From NCBI RefSeq assembly GCF_000263195.1, contig NC_018748.1:620001-684000 (forward strand): a stretch of 64,000 bases of DNA, read 5' to 3'. Position numbers and translations under genes: made by a program. This document shows positions 1 through 9,077 of this stretch, piece by piece. The stretch comes from Emticicia oligotrophica DSM 17448. GTDB lineage: Bacteria; Bacteroidota; Bacteroidia; Cytophagales; Spirosomataceae. The notes below the pieces were generated by a model. That model made no database searches, was not told where the DNA came from, and saw only the letters and a list, made by a program, of their open reading frames with translations. How positions within the stretch are numbered: position 1 is the first letter of the stretch; each line of letters starts with the position of its first letter.

Positions 1-1
1 A

Positions 2-2095
2 ATAGAACCTTCGGCCAATGCCTTAAAAGAAGTTGTTGTACAAGCTGAAAAAAGCTCAATGGAAATGAAACTCGATAAGCGAGTTTTTAATGTGGGTAAA
101 GATTTGGCCAATGCGGGCGGTTCAGCTTCTGATATTCTTACCAATATTCCTTCAGTTTCGGTTGACCCAGATGGAGGTGTAAAACTCCGCGGTAGTGATA
201 ACGTAAGAATTCTGATTGATGGCAAACCTTCGGGTTTGGTCAGCTTTAAAGGTGGAAGTGGTTTACAATCATTACAAGCAAGTATGATTGAACGAGTGGA
301 GGTAATTACCAACCCATCGGCCAGATATGAAGCAGAAGGCATGGCAGGAATTATCAATATTATCTTAAAAAAAGACCAAAAACAAGGTTTTAATGGCTCT
401 TTTGATGTAATTACAGGTCAACCCGTGAATTATGGCGGTGCAGCAAATATTAATTATCGCCACCGAAAAGTAAACTTTTTTGTCAATTATAGCATTGCTT
501 ACAACATTCGTCCTAATGTTTCATCGCTTTCTCAAGAACGCCAAAGCAATGATACGACCTTCTTCCTCAAACAAAGAAATAATGGTACACTAACGGGTTT
601 TAATACTAACATTAGAGGTGGACTCGATTATTTTTTCAACGATAAAAATACCATTACCGCATCATATCTTTACCGCCGCAGCAAGGCTCGTAGAATCACA
701 AACCTTCGCTACGAAGATTATCTATTTACCAACAATAACCTTACAGGAATTAGCAAGCGTAAACAAGATGAACAAGAAACTGAGCCAAACTCGGAATATG
801 TATTGAGCTATAAGAAAACTTATGCTCGAAAAGGGCAAGAATTCAATGCTGAAATAAGATTTTTAGATAACTGGGAAAGTTCTGACCAACTTTTTACACA
901 AGATTATTTTACCCCGAATGAAACAATCATTTCATCGAAGTCATTGGTACAAAACTCGCTTAATGATGAATTTGAGAAACAATGGCTATTTCAGATTGAT
1001 TATGTGCAACCCATCGGAAAAGAAGGTAAATTCGAAACAGGATTAAGGAGTAGTTTCAGAGATATGGTGAATGATTATGTAGTGAATCAAAAGAATGAAC
1101 AGGGTCAATTTGTGGTGGTACCCGGTTTAAAAAACTACTTCATTTATGATGAGAACATTAATGCTGCTTACGCAATTTTGGGGAATAAAACCAAACAATT
1201 TTCGTATCAAGCGGGCCTCCGTGCTGAATGGACTGATGTAAAAACTACACTCCGTGAAACTAACGAGGTTAACCCACGAAAATATGCTAATTTATTTCCA
1301 AGCTTGCATTTAACTTATGCCTTACCTCAAGAAAATTCTATTCAGGTAAGTTATAGTAGAAGGGTTCGTAGGCCTTTTTATAATGATTTGAGTCCGTTTG
1401 CTACTTTCTCCGACAACCGAAATTTCTTTGGTGGAAATCCGAACTTAAATCCTGAGTTTAGCAATGTTTACGAAATTGGTCATATCAAATATTTCGAAAA
1501 AGGCTCGCTTGGCTCATCGGTTTACTACCGCGATACCGACGGAAAAATTGAACGTATTCGCCAAGTCAATGCTCTTGGTTTTGCAACCACACGCCCCGAA
1601 AACCTACTGGGCGAGCAAGCCTACGGTATGGAATTTACGAGCCAATATAATCTTGCCAAATGGTGGAAATTAGATTTTAACTTTAATCTTTTCCATGCAA
1701 CTATTGATGGAAGTAATATCGACAAAACCTATAAAAGAGAAACAAATAGCTGGTTTATTCGCCAAACCTCTCGTTTCAATTTACCTAAAGGTTTAGACCT
1801 TCAAATAAGAGGCAACTACGAAGCCAAGCAAAAGACCGTTCAAGGTACACGTTTACCTTTATATTACTTCGACTTTTCGGCCAGTAAAGATGTTTTCAAG
1901 GGCAACGGCACACTCAATTTTAGCATTCTTGATATTTTCAATACCCGTAAATTCAGAAGTATTACTGAAGGTTCAACATTCCGCACTGAAGGCAGTTCGC
2001 AATTTAGAAGACGCCAATTTAACCTAACCCTCAATTATCGAATCAAGCAATCGAAAGGTGCAGGAAAGGGTAAAAAATTGGAATTAGAAGGTTAA
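2..2095 (+). CDS. TonB-dependent receptor / outer-membrane beta-barrel family protein, 5' partial
   Basis: The reading frame is open to the left window edge (it reads IEPSANALKEVVVQAEKSS before the first Met at 59), so the N-terminal carboxypeptidase-like domain and signal peptide lie outside. About 697 residues are visible. The plug domain is clear: LKEVVVQAEK, then a DILTNIPSVSVDPDG segment, the VRILIDGKPSG loop, and IERVEVITNPSARYEAEGMA. A 22-strand-type barrel follows (OMP_b-brl family, PF14905-like), ending in alternating aromatic residues (QFNLTLNYRI) and a basic tail. Such proteins import ligands or form outer-membrane channels with TonB-ExbBD; the substrate cannot be told. A hairpin terminator follows the stop. 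Confidence 0.9.
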   Translation: MEPSANALKEVVVQAEKSSMEMKLDKRVFNVGKDLANAGGSASDILTNIPSVSVDPDGGVKLRGSDNVRILIDGKPSGLVSFKGGSGLQSLQASMIERVEVITNPSARYEAEGMAGIINIILKKDQKQGFNGSFDVITGQPVNYGGAANINYRHRKVNFFVNYSIAYNIRPNVSSLSQERQSNDTTFFLKQRNNGTLTGFNTNIRGGLDYFFNDKNTITASYLYRRSKARRITNLRYEDYLFTNNNLTGISKRKQDEQETEPNSEYVLSYKKTYARKGQEFNAEIRFLDNWESSDQLFTQDYFTPNETIISSKSLVQNSLNDEFEKQWLFQIDYVQPIGKEGKFETGLRSSFRDMVNDYVVNQKNEQGQFVVVPGLKNYFIYDENINAAYAILGNKTKQFSYQAGLRAEWTDVKTTLRETNEVNPRKYANLFPSLHLTYALPQENSIQVSYSRRVRRPFYNDLSPFATFSDNRNFFGGNPNLNPEFSNVYEIGHIKYFEKGSLGSSVYYRDTDGKIERIRQVNALGFATTRPENLLGEQAYGMEFTSQYNLAKWWKLDFNFNLFHATIDGSNIDKTYKRETNSWFIRQTSRFNLPKGLDLQIRGNYEAKQKTVQGTRLPLYYFDFSASKDVFKGNGTLNFSILDIFNTRKFRSITEGSTFRTEGSSQFRRRQFNLTLNYRIKQSKGAGKGKKLELEG

Positions 2096-2111
2096 AAGAA
2101 TTAAAATCTAT

Positions 2112-2156
2112 AAAACCCGCAGTGCAGAGTTCAGAAACTTCGTACTGCGGATTTTA
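2112..2156. terminator. bidirectional hairpin terminator
   Basis: CCGCAGT at 2117-2123 pairs with ACTGCGG at 2144-2150. AAAA/TTTT pairing continues outside one C-A mismatch. It lies between the convergent receptor gene and the SRPBCC gene, with A and T tracts on both sides. Confidence 0.65.
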
Positions 2157-2192
2157 AATTAATTGACTAATTTTCAAGCCATTTATCAAAAA

Positions 2193-2744
2193 TTACCTTA
2201 ACTCTGAAGCATCTTTTAATTCTTTCAAGTTTTGCACTACCCCTAAATCAAGGTTCTTCTGGAAATATCCTTGAAATAATCTTGGAAATACACCTTGTAA
2301 ACTCTCTTCAACTCTTACAATAGTTCTACCATTCTCTGCTATAAAATGCCAATTATGAATGGCACTTGCACCAAGAGTAGTACCAGTCCAGCCGAAAGCC
2401 TGCATCGGTTTTTTTGTATGAATTTTCGAGTGAAAGGTTAGTCCGCCAGCTTTCCATTGAAAGGCAGTTCCTTCCTCAATTTCACTCAATACTTCTACTT
2501 CCGTGATATTCTTTTGCCATTGTGGCCAATTTTTTATGTTCGTTAAAGTTTTCCAAACGCTATCAACTGAAGCGTTAATTACAATCGCTGCTTTTGAATT
2601 GACAGGAGCGTTAGGATTAATGGGAATATTCATACCATTTATACTAGACTGGTTAATCAATTGGTTAAATTGATAATTTTCAAAGGTAAAAAATGCACAA
2701 AATCCAACCACAATTAACCCAAAAACAAACAAGAGCTTTTTCAT
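2193..2744 (-). CDS. SRPBCC family protein with N-terminal membrane anchor
   Basis: 183 residues. Residues 1-22 form a hydrophobic anchor or uncleaved signal (KKLLFVFGLIVVGFCAFF). From about residue 48 there is a START/polyketide-cyclase-like fold with the usual opening AAIVINASVDSVWKTLTNIKNWPQW and a long C-terminal helix. SRPBCC proteins bind small hydrophobic ligands; none is predictable here. The start is 15 bp after the stop of another SRPBCC gene on the same strand, so the two are surely co-transcribed, probably with the Crp/Fnr gene upstream. The paralogous pair may act on the same ligand (inference). Confidence 0.85.
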   Translation of the reverse strand: MKKLLFVFGLIVVGFCAFFTFENYQFNQLINQSSINGMNIPINPNAPVNSKAAIVINASVDSVWKTLTNIKNWPQWQKNITEVEVLSEIEEGTAFQWKAGGLTFHSKIHTKKPMQAFGWTGTTLGASAIHNWHFIAENGRTIVRVEESLQGVFPRLFQGYFQKNLDLGVVQNLKELKDASELR

Positions 2745-2759
2745 AATTTTATTATTTTT

Positions 2760-3194
2760 TTATCTGGATTCAAGTAGACTTTTTAAAGCAATATTCATTT
2801 CCACAAAACCATTTCTTGTAGAATCTCCAATACGTTTTAGTAAAAAAGAAGTAAGTATTCCCGAAAAATTTTCACCGTGAGTGAGTAAAACCTGACCATT
2901 TTCCAGTTCTTCGATATGGAAATAATGATTTCCATCAAAAAGCCCTTTAAAGAGAAGACTTCCCAACCATTCAAACTTTTCGTTAGGGACAACGCAAGTA
3001 AGAATAGGCTTAAAAGTAAAAGTTTGCTCACCTTGTTTTAGCTTATTCACAAGCGTCGTCCCTTCAATGGCATCTCCTTTACTTTCAATGATAAATGGAT
3101 TCCAAGTATGATAATTTTTAAAATCGGTGAGAGCATTATATACCCGCTCTTTGCTTGCATTAATTACTATTTCGGTCTTGATTGCGTATTTCAT
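2760..3194 (-). CDS. SRPBCC family protein (cytosolic)
   Basis: 144 residues, the whole length being one SRPBCC domain (opening TEIVINASKERVYNALTDFKNYHTWNPF, central HYFHIEELENGQ strand, C-terminal helix FVEMNIALKSLLES). There is no signal peptide, in contrast to the downstream paralogue. It lies 71 bp downstream of the Crp/Fnr-type regulator and 15 bp upstream of the second SRPBCC gene. That order suggests one small operon with its own regulator. Ligand unknown. Confidence 0.85.
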   Translation of the reverse strand: MKYAIKTEIVINASKERVYNALTDFKNYHTWNPFIIESKGDAIEGTTLVNKLKQGEQTFTFKPILTCVVPNEKFEWLGSLLFKGLFDGNHYFHIEELENGQVLLTHGENFSGILTSFLLKRIGDSTRNGFVEMNIALKSLLESR

Positions 3195-3265
3195 ATATCA
3201 ATTATTTATGCAACAAAGGTATTGCCAAGCAAAGCCTCGATGCATTAACAATTGTAAAGAAATAC

Positions 3266-3847
3266 TTAAGAACGTTTTTCAATTAATCGTTTTCGAATAC
3301 GGCTCAAAGAAACGGGTGTGATACCCAAATAAGAAGCAATAATATGGTGCGGAATACGAAGAAAAAGGTCGCCATTAACGGCAGCAAATTTTTGGTAGCG
3401 AGTTTCTGGACTATCGAGTAAAAACGAAGAAAGAATCATTTGGCTATTTATGAATCTCTGTTCGGCAATTTTCCGAGTAAGAATATTTATTTTAGGCAGG
3501 GTTTCATATAAATTATCCATTGCCTCTTTGGTTATGCAAAGTAATTCACAATCTTCTAAAGTTTCTAAGCATTGAATACCTGGTGTTTGTTGTAAGAAAC
3601 TTTCATAGCAACTGGCGAATAGGTTTTCTCTAAAAATATAAGCTGTAATATATTCGCCATCTTTATTATAAAAAAGACGCATCAAGCCTTTATTGATAAA
3701 ATAAAGCTCTTTTGCAACCTCACCTTCCGCAATTAAAGTAAAATTTTTAGGCACGTGCCTAATGCTGTAAGCACTTTCTAAAATAAGCTTTTCTTTATCT
3801 GTCAGCGTAACAAATTGACTAACCAACTTATGAAGTTTCTCAAACAT
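3266..3847 (-). CDS. Crp/Fnr family transcriptional regulator
   Basis: 193 residues. Residues about 20-115 form a cyclic-nucleotide-binding-type jelly roll (FTLIAEGEVAKELYFINKG, then GEYITAYIFRENLFASCYESFL). Residues about 165-190 hold a helix-turn-helix (IIASYLGITPVSLSRIRKRL). The C-terminal part is the short type common in Bacteroidota Crp/Fnr proteins. The Arg/Glu pair of true cAMP binders is not evident, so the effector is unknown. It is the first gene of a three-gene minus-strand unit with two SRPBCC proteins, which are its likely targets (inference). It is divergent from the large hybrid kinase. Confidence 0.88.
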   Translation of the reverse strand: MFEKLHKLVSQFVTLTDKEKLILESAYSIRHVPKNFTLIAEGEVAKELYFINKGLMRLFYNKDGEYITAYIFRENLFASCYESFLQQTPGIQCLETLEDCELLCITKEAMDNLYETLPKINILTRKIAEQRFINSQMILSSFLLDSPETRYQKFAAVNGDLFLRIPHHIIASYLGITPVSLSRIRKRLIEKRS

Positions 3848-4153
3848 TGTTTCTTATGGCTTTAGGTGTAGATAATGATTAGTAAAAATAGAAAATATTA
3901 CACATCTCACCAATATATTTATTTCTCTGATTTTTGATTGAAATTAGTTTCATAATCAGGCATTTCTACTTTTTAAACCATTAATTCATGTCTATAAATT
4001 GACTTTGCAAAATTTCAAAAATTAATTTCAATTGATTAATAATGCGGAGACTACCGAAAAAAACAATTGCATCAGACTTATTTCTTCTTTCATTTCCTAC
4101 ATCCATCTTTCTTACTATATTTACCACATTATTAAAATCTATTGTTTTGAGGT
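3848..4153. other. divergent intergenic region, Crp/Fnr gene and hybrid kinase gene
   Basis: 306 bp of AT-rich sequence between two divergent starts, so it must hold both promoters. TTGACTTTG at about 3999-4007 is a near match to the TAnnTTTG -7 box for the plus strand (one mismatch). No open frame worth calling, RNA fold or repeat was seen. Confidence 0.4.
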
Positions 4154-7100
4154 ATGCACACAGATAAATCCCAAGAAGACTTACTATTCGAAATCGAAAA
4201 ACTCAAATTTCAACTTTCCCAAGCACAACCAGAACAGGGTATAGACCAGTTGAAAGATTTAGTTGATAATACATCTGAAATCATCATGTTATTATCTTTG
4301 AGTGGGCGTTTTTTGTTTGTCAATACCGCTTTTCGTGATACTTTCGGGTATTCCGACTCTGAACTCACGCAACTAACTTTCAAAGATATGCTACACCCGC
4401 AGTTTGCCGAAAATGCCCTCGACACGCTGCAAAGACTTAAAGAAGGAGATGAGCAAATAATTGATTTTCAAACAGTTGTAAGAAATAAAGATGGAAAACG
4501 AGTATATCTCTTAGGAGATATCAGTTGCCGTTTCGAAAATGGGAAGCCAACAGCCTTTCGTTGTTTGTTTCGAGATATTACACAGCGTCGTCGAGCAGAA
4601 AAGGCTCAACAACTTTATTACACAATTGCTCAACTCAACCTTAATACTCTTAACTTACATGAGTTTTTAACACAAGTTCACGAAGAACTTCAAAAGAATA
4701 TTCAAGCTAATAATTTCTTTGTTGCTCTTTACGAGCCAGAAGAAAGTTCGATATATTTTCCTTATTTTATTGATGAATATTCAGAAACTGAAGGAAATTA
4801 TCACCGTAGAAAACTCGGCAATGGTATTGTTGAGTATTCGATGGTGCAAAACAAACCACTTTTCCTTACTAACGAAGATATTCAACGCCTAGTCGAGGTA
4901 GATAAAATATACTTTTACGGCTCGGCTCTTCCTGAAGTAATGTTATGCGTACCACTTCGTGTGGGTGAACGTACTACAGGTGTAATTGGCGTAAAATCTT
5001 ACAGTGACCGTAATAAGTTCAATAGTAGAGATTTAGAATTGCTTGAGTTCGTTTCGGGGCAGGTAGCCGTAGCACTCGTACGCAAGCAAAAAGAAGAAGA
5101 TTTAGTTCGTCAAACAGCTCGTTTGAATGCGGTATTTGATAGTAGTTCGCACGTAATATGGACAGTCAATCAAAAACGTCAGCTCAGTTCATTTAATAGA
5201 AACTATGTAAATCTAATTCAGCGAACACTGGGCAATCCACCCGAAATCAATATGAGTATTGAGAAACTTGGTTGGAAGCTAATTTCTCCGGAAGACCGCC
5301 CCATTCTTCGTGAAAAATACAACGAGGCTTTCCGTGGGCAACCCCAATACTTCGAAATGCACTGGGGTAACATCGACGGTGGTGATGACTGGTATGAGTT
5401 TTTCCTTAATCCTATTCTATCAACCGAAAGTGGTCAAGTAGAGGAAGTTTCGGGAATTGCACAAAATATTACTGATAAGAAAAATTCTACCATCACTCTT
5501 CAGAAAAGTGAGCAGAAATTTAGAGACACCATTGAGTCGTTTATTGATATTTACTACCGCACAGATTTAGGTGGAAATATCACCATGATTTCTCCATCAG
5601 TACTTACGCATACTGGCTATACAGTTGAGGAAGTAATGGGAAATAAGGTTGATAAATTCTTCGAAAATGCCGTCGATAGTTCAAAAAATATTAAAGGTTT
5701 ATTGAAAGCTGGAAGTATTACCAATTTCGAAGTAGTTGTAAAACGAAAAAATGGTGAGCTTCGCCAGTTTATGCTCAATATTCGCATGATTAAAGACTCA
5801 AAAGGCATTCCTATTGAAGTCGAGGGTGTAGCTCGTGATATTTCAGAATTGAAGAAAACCACTGCAGAACTACTCGTTGCCAAAGATGAAGCCGAACGTT
5901 CGTTGAAAGTAAAAGAACGCTTCTTGGCCAACATGAGTCACGAAATTCGTACCCCAATGAATGGTGTTATTGGTATGATTGATTTAATGTACGAAACACC
6001 GCTCAACCCCGAACAAAAAGATTATGTGCAGACCATCAAGAAATCGTCAGAAACTTTACTGACAATCCTAAACGATATTCTTGATTTATCGAAGATTGAA
6101 GCGGGCAAAATGGATTTGCATAATGCTCCGTTAGATATCAAGGAAATTTTAGAACGATTAGTTGCATTATTCCGTCAGCGAGCCATCGAGAAAAATAATA
6201 AAATTAGCTATCATATTGCCGATGATGTGCCAGCTTATCTCATTGCCGACCAAACTCGTCTCTTACAAATTTTCTCAAACCTTACTTCAAATGCTCTCAA
6301 ATTTACTGAAAATGGAAGTGTAACTATTTCATTATCAAAAGTTTCTGCCAACGGAAAAATTAATATTTTACGAGGAGAAATAACCGACACAGGTATAGGA
6401 ATTTCTGAGGATGACCAAAAACTACTTTTTGGAGCTTTCCAACAAGTAGATAATTCAACCAAAAAATCATTTGGTGGTACAGGACTTGGTTTGGCAATTT
6501 CACGCGAACTTTGCCGACTCATGAAAGGCGATATGGGTGTTATTTCTACACCTGGAAAAGGAAGTACATTCTGGTTTACAATTGAAGTTCGCTCCACAAC
6601 CATTAGTCCAAGTGTGAGTGAAAGTTCGGAAGCTGAAATTCAATTAACCAATTTCTTTAGTAATCACACACCAAAAATATTATTGGTTGATGATAATCAA
6701 GTAAATAGAAAAGTAGCTTCAGAGATTTTGATAAAAGCTGGTTGCGAAGTACTTACTGCAGATAGTGGAGCAAAAGCCATTGAAGTTTTTGGTGAAGGAC
6801 ATGGCTTTGACGTAATTTTCATGGATATTCAGATGCCAGAAATGGATGGAATAGAGACCACTAAACGTTTAAGGCAGTTATACGGAAATGCTTTACCAAA
6901 AATTGTGGCCATGACTGCCTATTCAATGCAACATGACCGTGAAAGATTTTTGAGTGAAGGGATGGACGATTACGTTCCGAAGCCTATTCGAGCATCTATT
7001 TTGATTCAGAAAGTAAACGAAATAGTACCCAATGCCCAAGCAAAGAGCCCGCAGACTGCCCCTCCTACTATAACCGTTGATGATGTTGATAAAAAAGTTG

Positions 7101-7459
7101 ATGATAATAGTCCAATAGACCCAAGTATTCCAGCTTTTGATATGGAAATTGTGAATCAGCTCAAAGAAATGGTTGGTGCTGAAATGCTTGCAAGTGTATT
7201 TGAAGATTTTGAAAACGAAGCTGAAGAACAAATACAAAATACCAAAAATGCTTATCCTGATGATGTACGAACGATTCAACGTGAGTTACACACGCTGAAA
7301 GGAAATTCAGGCACTATTGGCCTAGCCCGTATTCACGAAATTACGGCTATTATAGAAGTGCCTTCCAAAACTGGTGACCTCACTAATTTTCTCGAAAATA
7401 TGGCTGTTTTAGAAAAAGAATATCAATACTTCAAAGATAATTACAAGAATTTAGTTTGA
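4154..7459 (+). CDS. hybrid sensor histidine kinase/response regulator with PAS, GAF and Hpt domains
   Basis: 1101 residues, cytosolic, no membrane segment. Order: coiled coil (1-30), PAS with PAC (about 35-145, ending FRDITQRRRAEK), GAF (about 165-310), PAS (about 320-445), PAS with PAC (about 455-570), HisKA with phospho-accepting His596 in SHEIRTP, HATPase (N box about 706-716, DTGIGI 745-750, GGTGLGLAI), receiver with Asp891 and Lys943, and C-terminal Hpt with His1046 in HTLKG. All phosphorelay residues are intact, so an internal His-Asp-His relay is expected. The output regulator is not encoded nearby. Start chosen at 4154 because the coiled coil begins there. A strong terminator follows. 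Confidence 0.95.
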   Translation: MHTDKSQEDLLFEIEKLKFQLSQAQPEQGIDQLKDLVDNTSEIIMLLSLSGRFLFVNTAFRDTFGYSDSELTQLTFKDMLHPQFAENALDTLQRLKEGDEQIIDFQTVVRNKDGKRVYLLGDISCRFENGKPTAFRCLFRDITQRRRAEKAQQLYYTIAQLNLNTLNLHEFLTQVHEELQKNIQANNFFVALYEPEESSIYFPYFIDEYSETEGNYHRRKLGNGIVEYSMVQNKPLFLTNEDIQRLVEVDKIYFYGSALPEVMLCVPLRVGERTTGVIGVKSYSDRNKFNSRDLELLEFVSGQVAVALVRKQKEEDLVRQTARLNAVFDSSSHVIWTVNQKRQLSSFNRNYVNLIQRTLGNPPEINMSIEKLGWKLISPEDRPILREKYNEAFRGQPQYFEMHWGNIDGGDDWYEFFLNPILSTESGQVEEVSGIAQNITDKKNSTITLQKSEQKFRDTIESFIDIYYRTDLGGNITMISPSVLTHTGYTVEEVMGNKVDKFFENAVDSSKNIKGLLKAGSITNFEVVVKRKNGELRQFMLNIRMIKDSKGIPIEVEGVARDISELKKTTAELLVAKDEAERSLKVKERFLANMSHEIRTPMNGVIGMIDLMYETPLNPEQKDYVQTIKKSSETLLTILNDILDLSKIEAGKMDLHNAPLDIKEILERLVALFRQRAIEKNNKISYHIADDVPAYLIADQTRLLQIFSNLTSNALKFTENGSVTISLSKVSANGKINILRGEITDTGIGISEDDQKLLFGAFQQVDNSTKKSFGGTGLGLAISRELCRLMKGDMGVISTPGKGSTFWFTIEVRSTTISPSVSESSEAEIQLTNFFSNHTPKILLVDDNQVNRKVASEILIKAGCEVLTADSGAKAIEVFGEGHGFDVIFMDIQMPEMDGIETTKRLRQLYGNALPKIVAMTAYSMQHDRERFLSEGMDDYVPKPIRASILIQKVNEIVPNAQAKSPQTAPPTITVDDVDKKVDDNSPIDPSIPAFDMEIVNQLKEMVGAEMLASVFEDFENEAEEQIQNTKNAYPDDVRTIQRELHTLKGNSGTIGLARIHEITAIIEVPSKTGDLTNFLENMAVLEKEYQYFKDNYKNLV

Positions 7460-7495
7460 TAGGTGCATTGTTAAAAGCTATCAACTAAATAATTG

Positions 7496-7531
7496 AAAAG
7501 CCTTTCCTGTATTAACAAGAAAGGCTTTTTT
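7496..7531. terminator. hairpin terminator after hybrid kinase
   Basis: AAAAGCCTTTC at 7496-7506 pairs perfectly with GAAAGGCTTTT at 7519-7529, with three more pairs inside after one mismatch, followed by a T run. It sits between convergent genes and can serve both strands. Confidence 0.85.
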
Positions 7532-7553
7532 ATAAATCTATCCTTAAAACAAA

Positions 7554-8012
7554 TTAAAGGGCTGGAATTCTTAGCACTTGACCAGGGTAAATTAAATCTG
7601 GATCTTTTAACATAGGTTTATTCGCTTCAAAAATTACAGGATACTTCATCATATCGCCATAATATTGTTTAGCTATTTTGGAAAGTGTATCGCCTTTCTC
7701 AACAGTGTGGAATTGAGCTTCTGGCTCTGGGTTAGCCACTGTAAGTTGATTATCAACCATGTGTACACCTTCAACATTTCCAACTGCTAAAGCAATTTTT
7801 TCTGCATCTTCTTGTGAATCAACTTCACCAACTAAAGTTACTGTATCACCAGATGTTTTAACCGTAAGCGTGTTGAATGACAAGCCAAGCTTCTGAACAT
7901 GTGCCAACAATGCACTTGCTTTAAGCTCTTCTTTTTGCTCAACTGGGGCTGCTTCTTCTTTATGTCCGAAAAGTTTTTCGCCCACACCTTTAAAAAACGA
8001 CATTAATCCCAT
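7554..8012 (-). CDS. lysM: BON and LysM domain protein, Kbp/YgaU-like
   Basis: 152 residues, close to the 149 of E. coli Kbp (YgaU), and the same architecture. A short N-terminal amphipathic segment (MGLMSFFKGVGEKLFG) precedes a BON domain (about 35-95, VTLVGEVDSQEDAEKIALAV) and a C-terminal LysM domain (about 102-151, HTVEKGDTLSKIAKQYYGD to YPGQVLRIP). In E. coli Kbp is a cytoplasmic K+ binding protein; LysM generally binds peptidoglycan. No signal peptide is present, which fits the Kbp family. A good Bacteroidota-type promoter lies upstream. Confidence 0.9.
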   Translation of the reverse strand: MGLMSFFKGVGEKLFGHKEEAAPVEQKEELKASALLAHVQKLGLSFNTLTVKTSGDTVTLVGEVDSQEDAEKIALAVGNVEGVHMVDNQLTVANPEPEAQFHTVEKGDTLSKIAKQYYGDMMKYPVIFEANKPMLKDPDLIYPGQVLRIPAL

Positions 8013-8452
8013 TTTGTGTATTTACTGTTTTGAGTTAAGAAAATTTATTTACTACAAATGTATTAAAAACTTAATTTAAGCAAGCGAAAAACATTTCTTT
8101 TTGGAGATTATTTTAGTTTTCGGCTATCAAAAGCTTTTTTATTTACATTTATGGACTTAAGACGTAGAAATCAAAAAAAGTAACGTTTTTTTTTAATATT
8201 TTAGCTTTATCCATTTTGAAACAAATAAAATCAACAAAAAACAAAGCTTATTCTTGGAAATGCCATTCACATATGATTTTAATTCATTTTCTAAAAATTA
8301 TCAAAATTTCTAACCATTATCACTTAAAACAGGTAACATACGCAGCAAACCTGAGTCCTACGATAAAAGAATATGCAGCGAAATAAAAAACAATAGCAAT
8401 AGTAAAAAAATATTTTCGTTATTTTAGCACTATATTTTAAACTATCAAACCG
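8013..8452. other. 440-bp divergent intergenic region
   Basis: Very AT-rich spacer between the divergent BON-LysM gene and the NTF2-like gene. It contains a well-formed minus-strand promoter (separate entry). No convincing plus-strand promoter, open frame or structured RNA was found in the middle 300 bp. Confidence 0.5.
8055..8083 (-). promoter_or_regulatory. Bacteroidota sigma-A type promoter for the BON-LysM gene
   Basis: On the minus strand TTG (complement of 8081-8083) and TACATTTG (complement of 8055-8062) are spaced by 18 bp. This fits the TTG-N17-23-TAnnTTTG consensus of Bacteroidota housekeeping promoters. The predicted transcript start is about 35-40 bp before the ATG. Confidence 0.6.
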
Positions 8453-8998
8453 ATGAAATTGAAAAAATCAATACTTGCAGTGATAGCCTTGTTGAGCATT
8501 TCCTTAAGCTCTTTTGCTCAGTCAGAAGATGAAGCTATCAAAGAAACAATCAATAACTATTTAGAAGGTGGGGCAGCAGGTGATACGGCTCGCTTAAATC
8601 GTGCCTTCTTTCCTTATGCCAACCTACGTAATTTGAGTAAAGATGGTAAGGTTTCTGAAATGCCCGTAAAGAAGTTTATTGCGGCAGTGCCTGCAGGCGG
8701 TGCTAAATGGACTAGCAAGATTGTAAATTATAGTTATGCTGGTACTGCAGCAACAGCTGTAACAGAAGAAGAATTACCTACATTCAAATTCGTTGATTTC
8801 TTGAATCTTTTGAAAATCAATGGTGAATGGAAAATCGTTAGTCGTGTTTATTCAAGAGTTGAAAAAGGAGTTGCTGTTTCCTCATCAAATCCGGGTGGTG
8901 GCTTCCCAACTGCGGCAGCCCCTGGAAAAGGAGGCAATACACCAGCAACTAAAAAGCCAGCTCCAAAACCAAAACCCTCTGATGACGGTTGGAAATAA
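8453..8998 (+). CDS. secreted NTF2-like (putative lumazine-binding family) protein
   Basis: 181 residues. Residues 1-22 are a signal peptide (KKSILAVIALLSISLSSFAQ). Residues about 24-135 resemble the nuclear transport factor 2 / Lumazine_bd_2 fold: AIKETINNYLEGGAAGDTARL, a substrate-pocket loop, then FVDFLNLLKINGEWKIVSRVY. The last 45 residues are a Gly/Pro/Lys-rich tail (PAPKPKPSDDGWK) that is probably disordered. The fold is shared by enzymes and binding proteins, so no activity can be assigned. It is monocistronic, with a strong terminator directly after it. Confidence 0.85.
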   Translation: MKLKKSILAVIALLSISLSSFAQSEDEAIKETINNYLEGGAAGDTARLNRAFFPYANLRNLSKDGKVSEMPVKKFIAAVPAGGAKWTSKIVNYSYAGTAATAVTEEELPTFKFVDFLNLLKINGEWKIVSRVYSRVEKGVAVSSSNPGGGFPTAAAPGKGGNTPATKKPAPKPKPSDDGWK

Positions 8999-9022
8999 GC
9001 AGTTCAAACATATATTTATTAC

Positions 9023-9048
9023 AAAAGCCGACTTCACAGTCGGCTTTT
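9023..9048. terminator. bidirectional terminator
   Basis: Perfect 11-bp stem AAAAGCCGACT (9023-9033) / AGTCGGCTTTT (9038-9048) with loop TCAC, between convergent genes. Confidence 0.9.
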
Positions 9049-9077
9049 ATTTTGAGTATTTTGTATAGAAATTTTTG

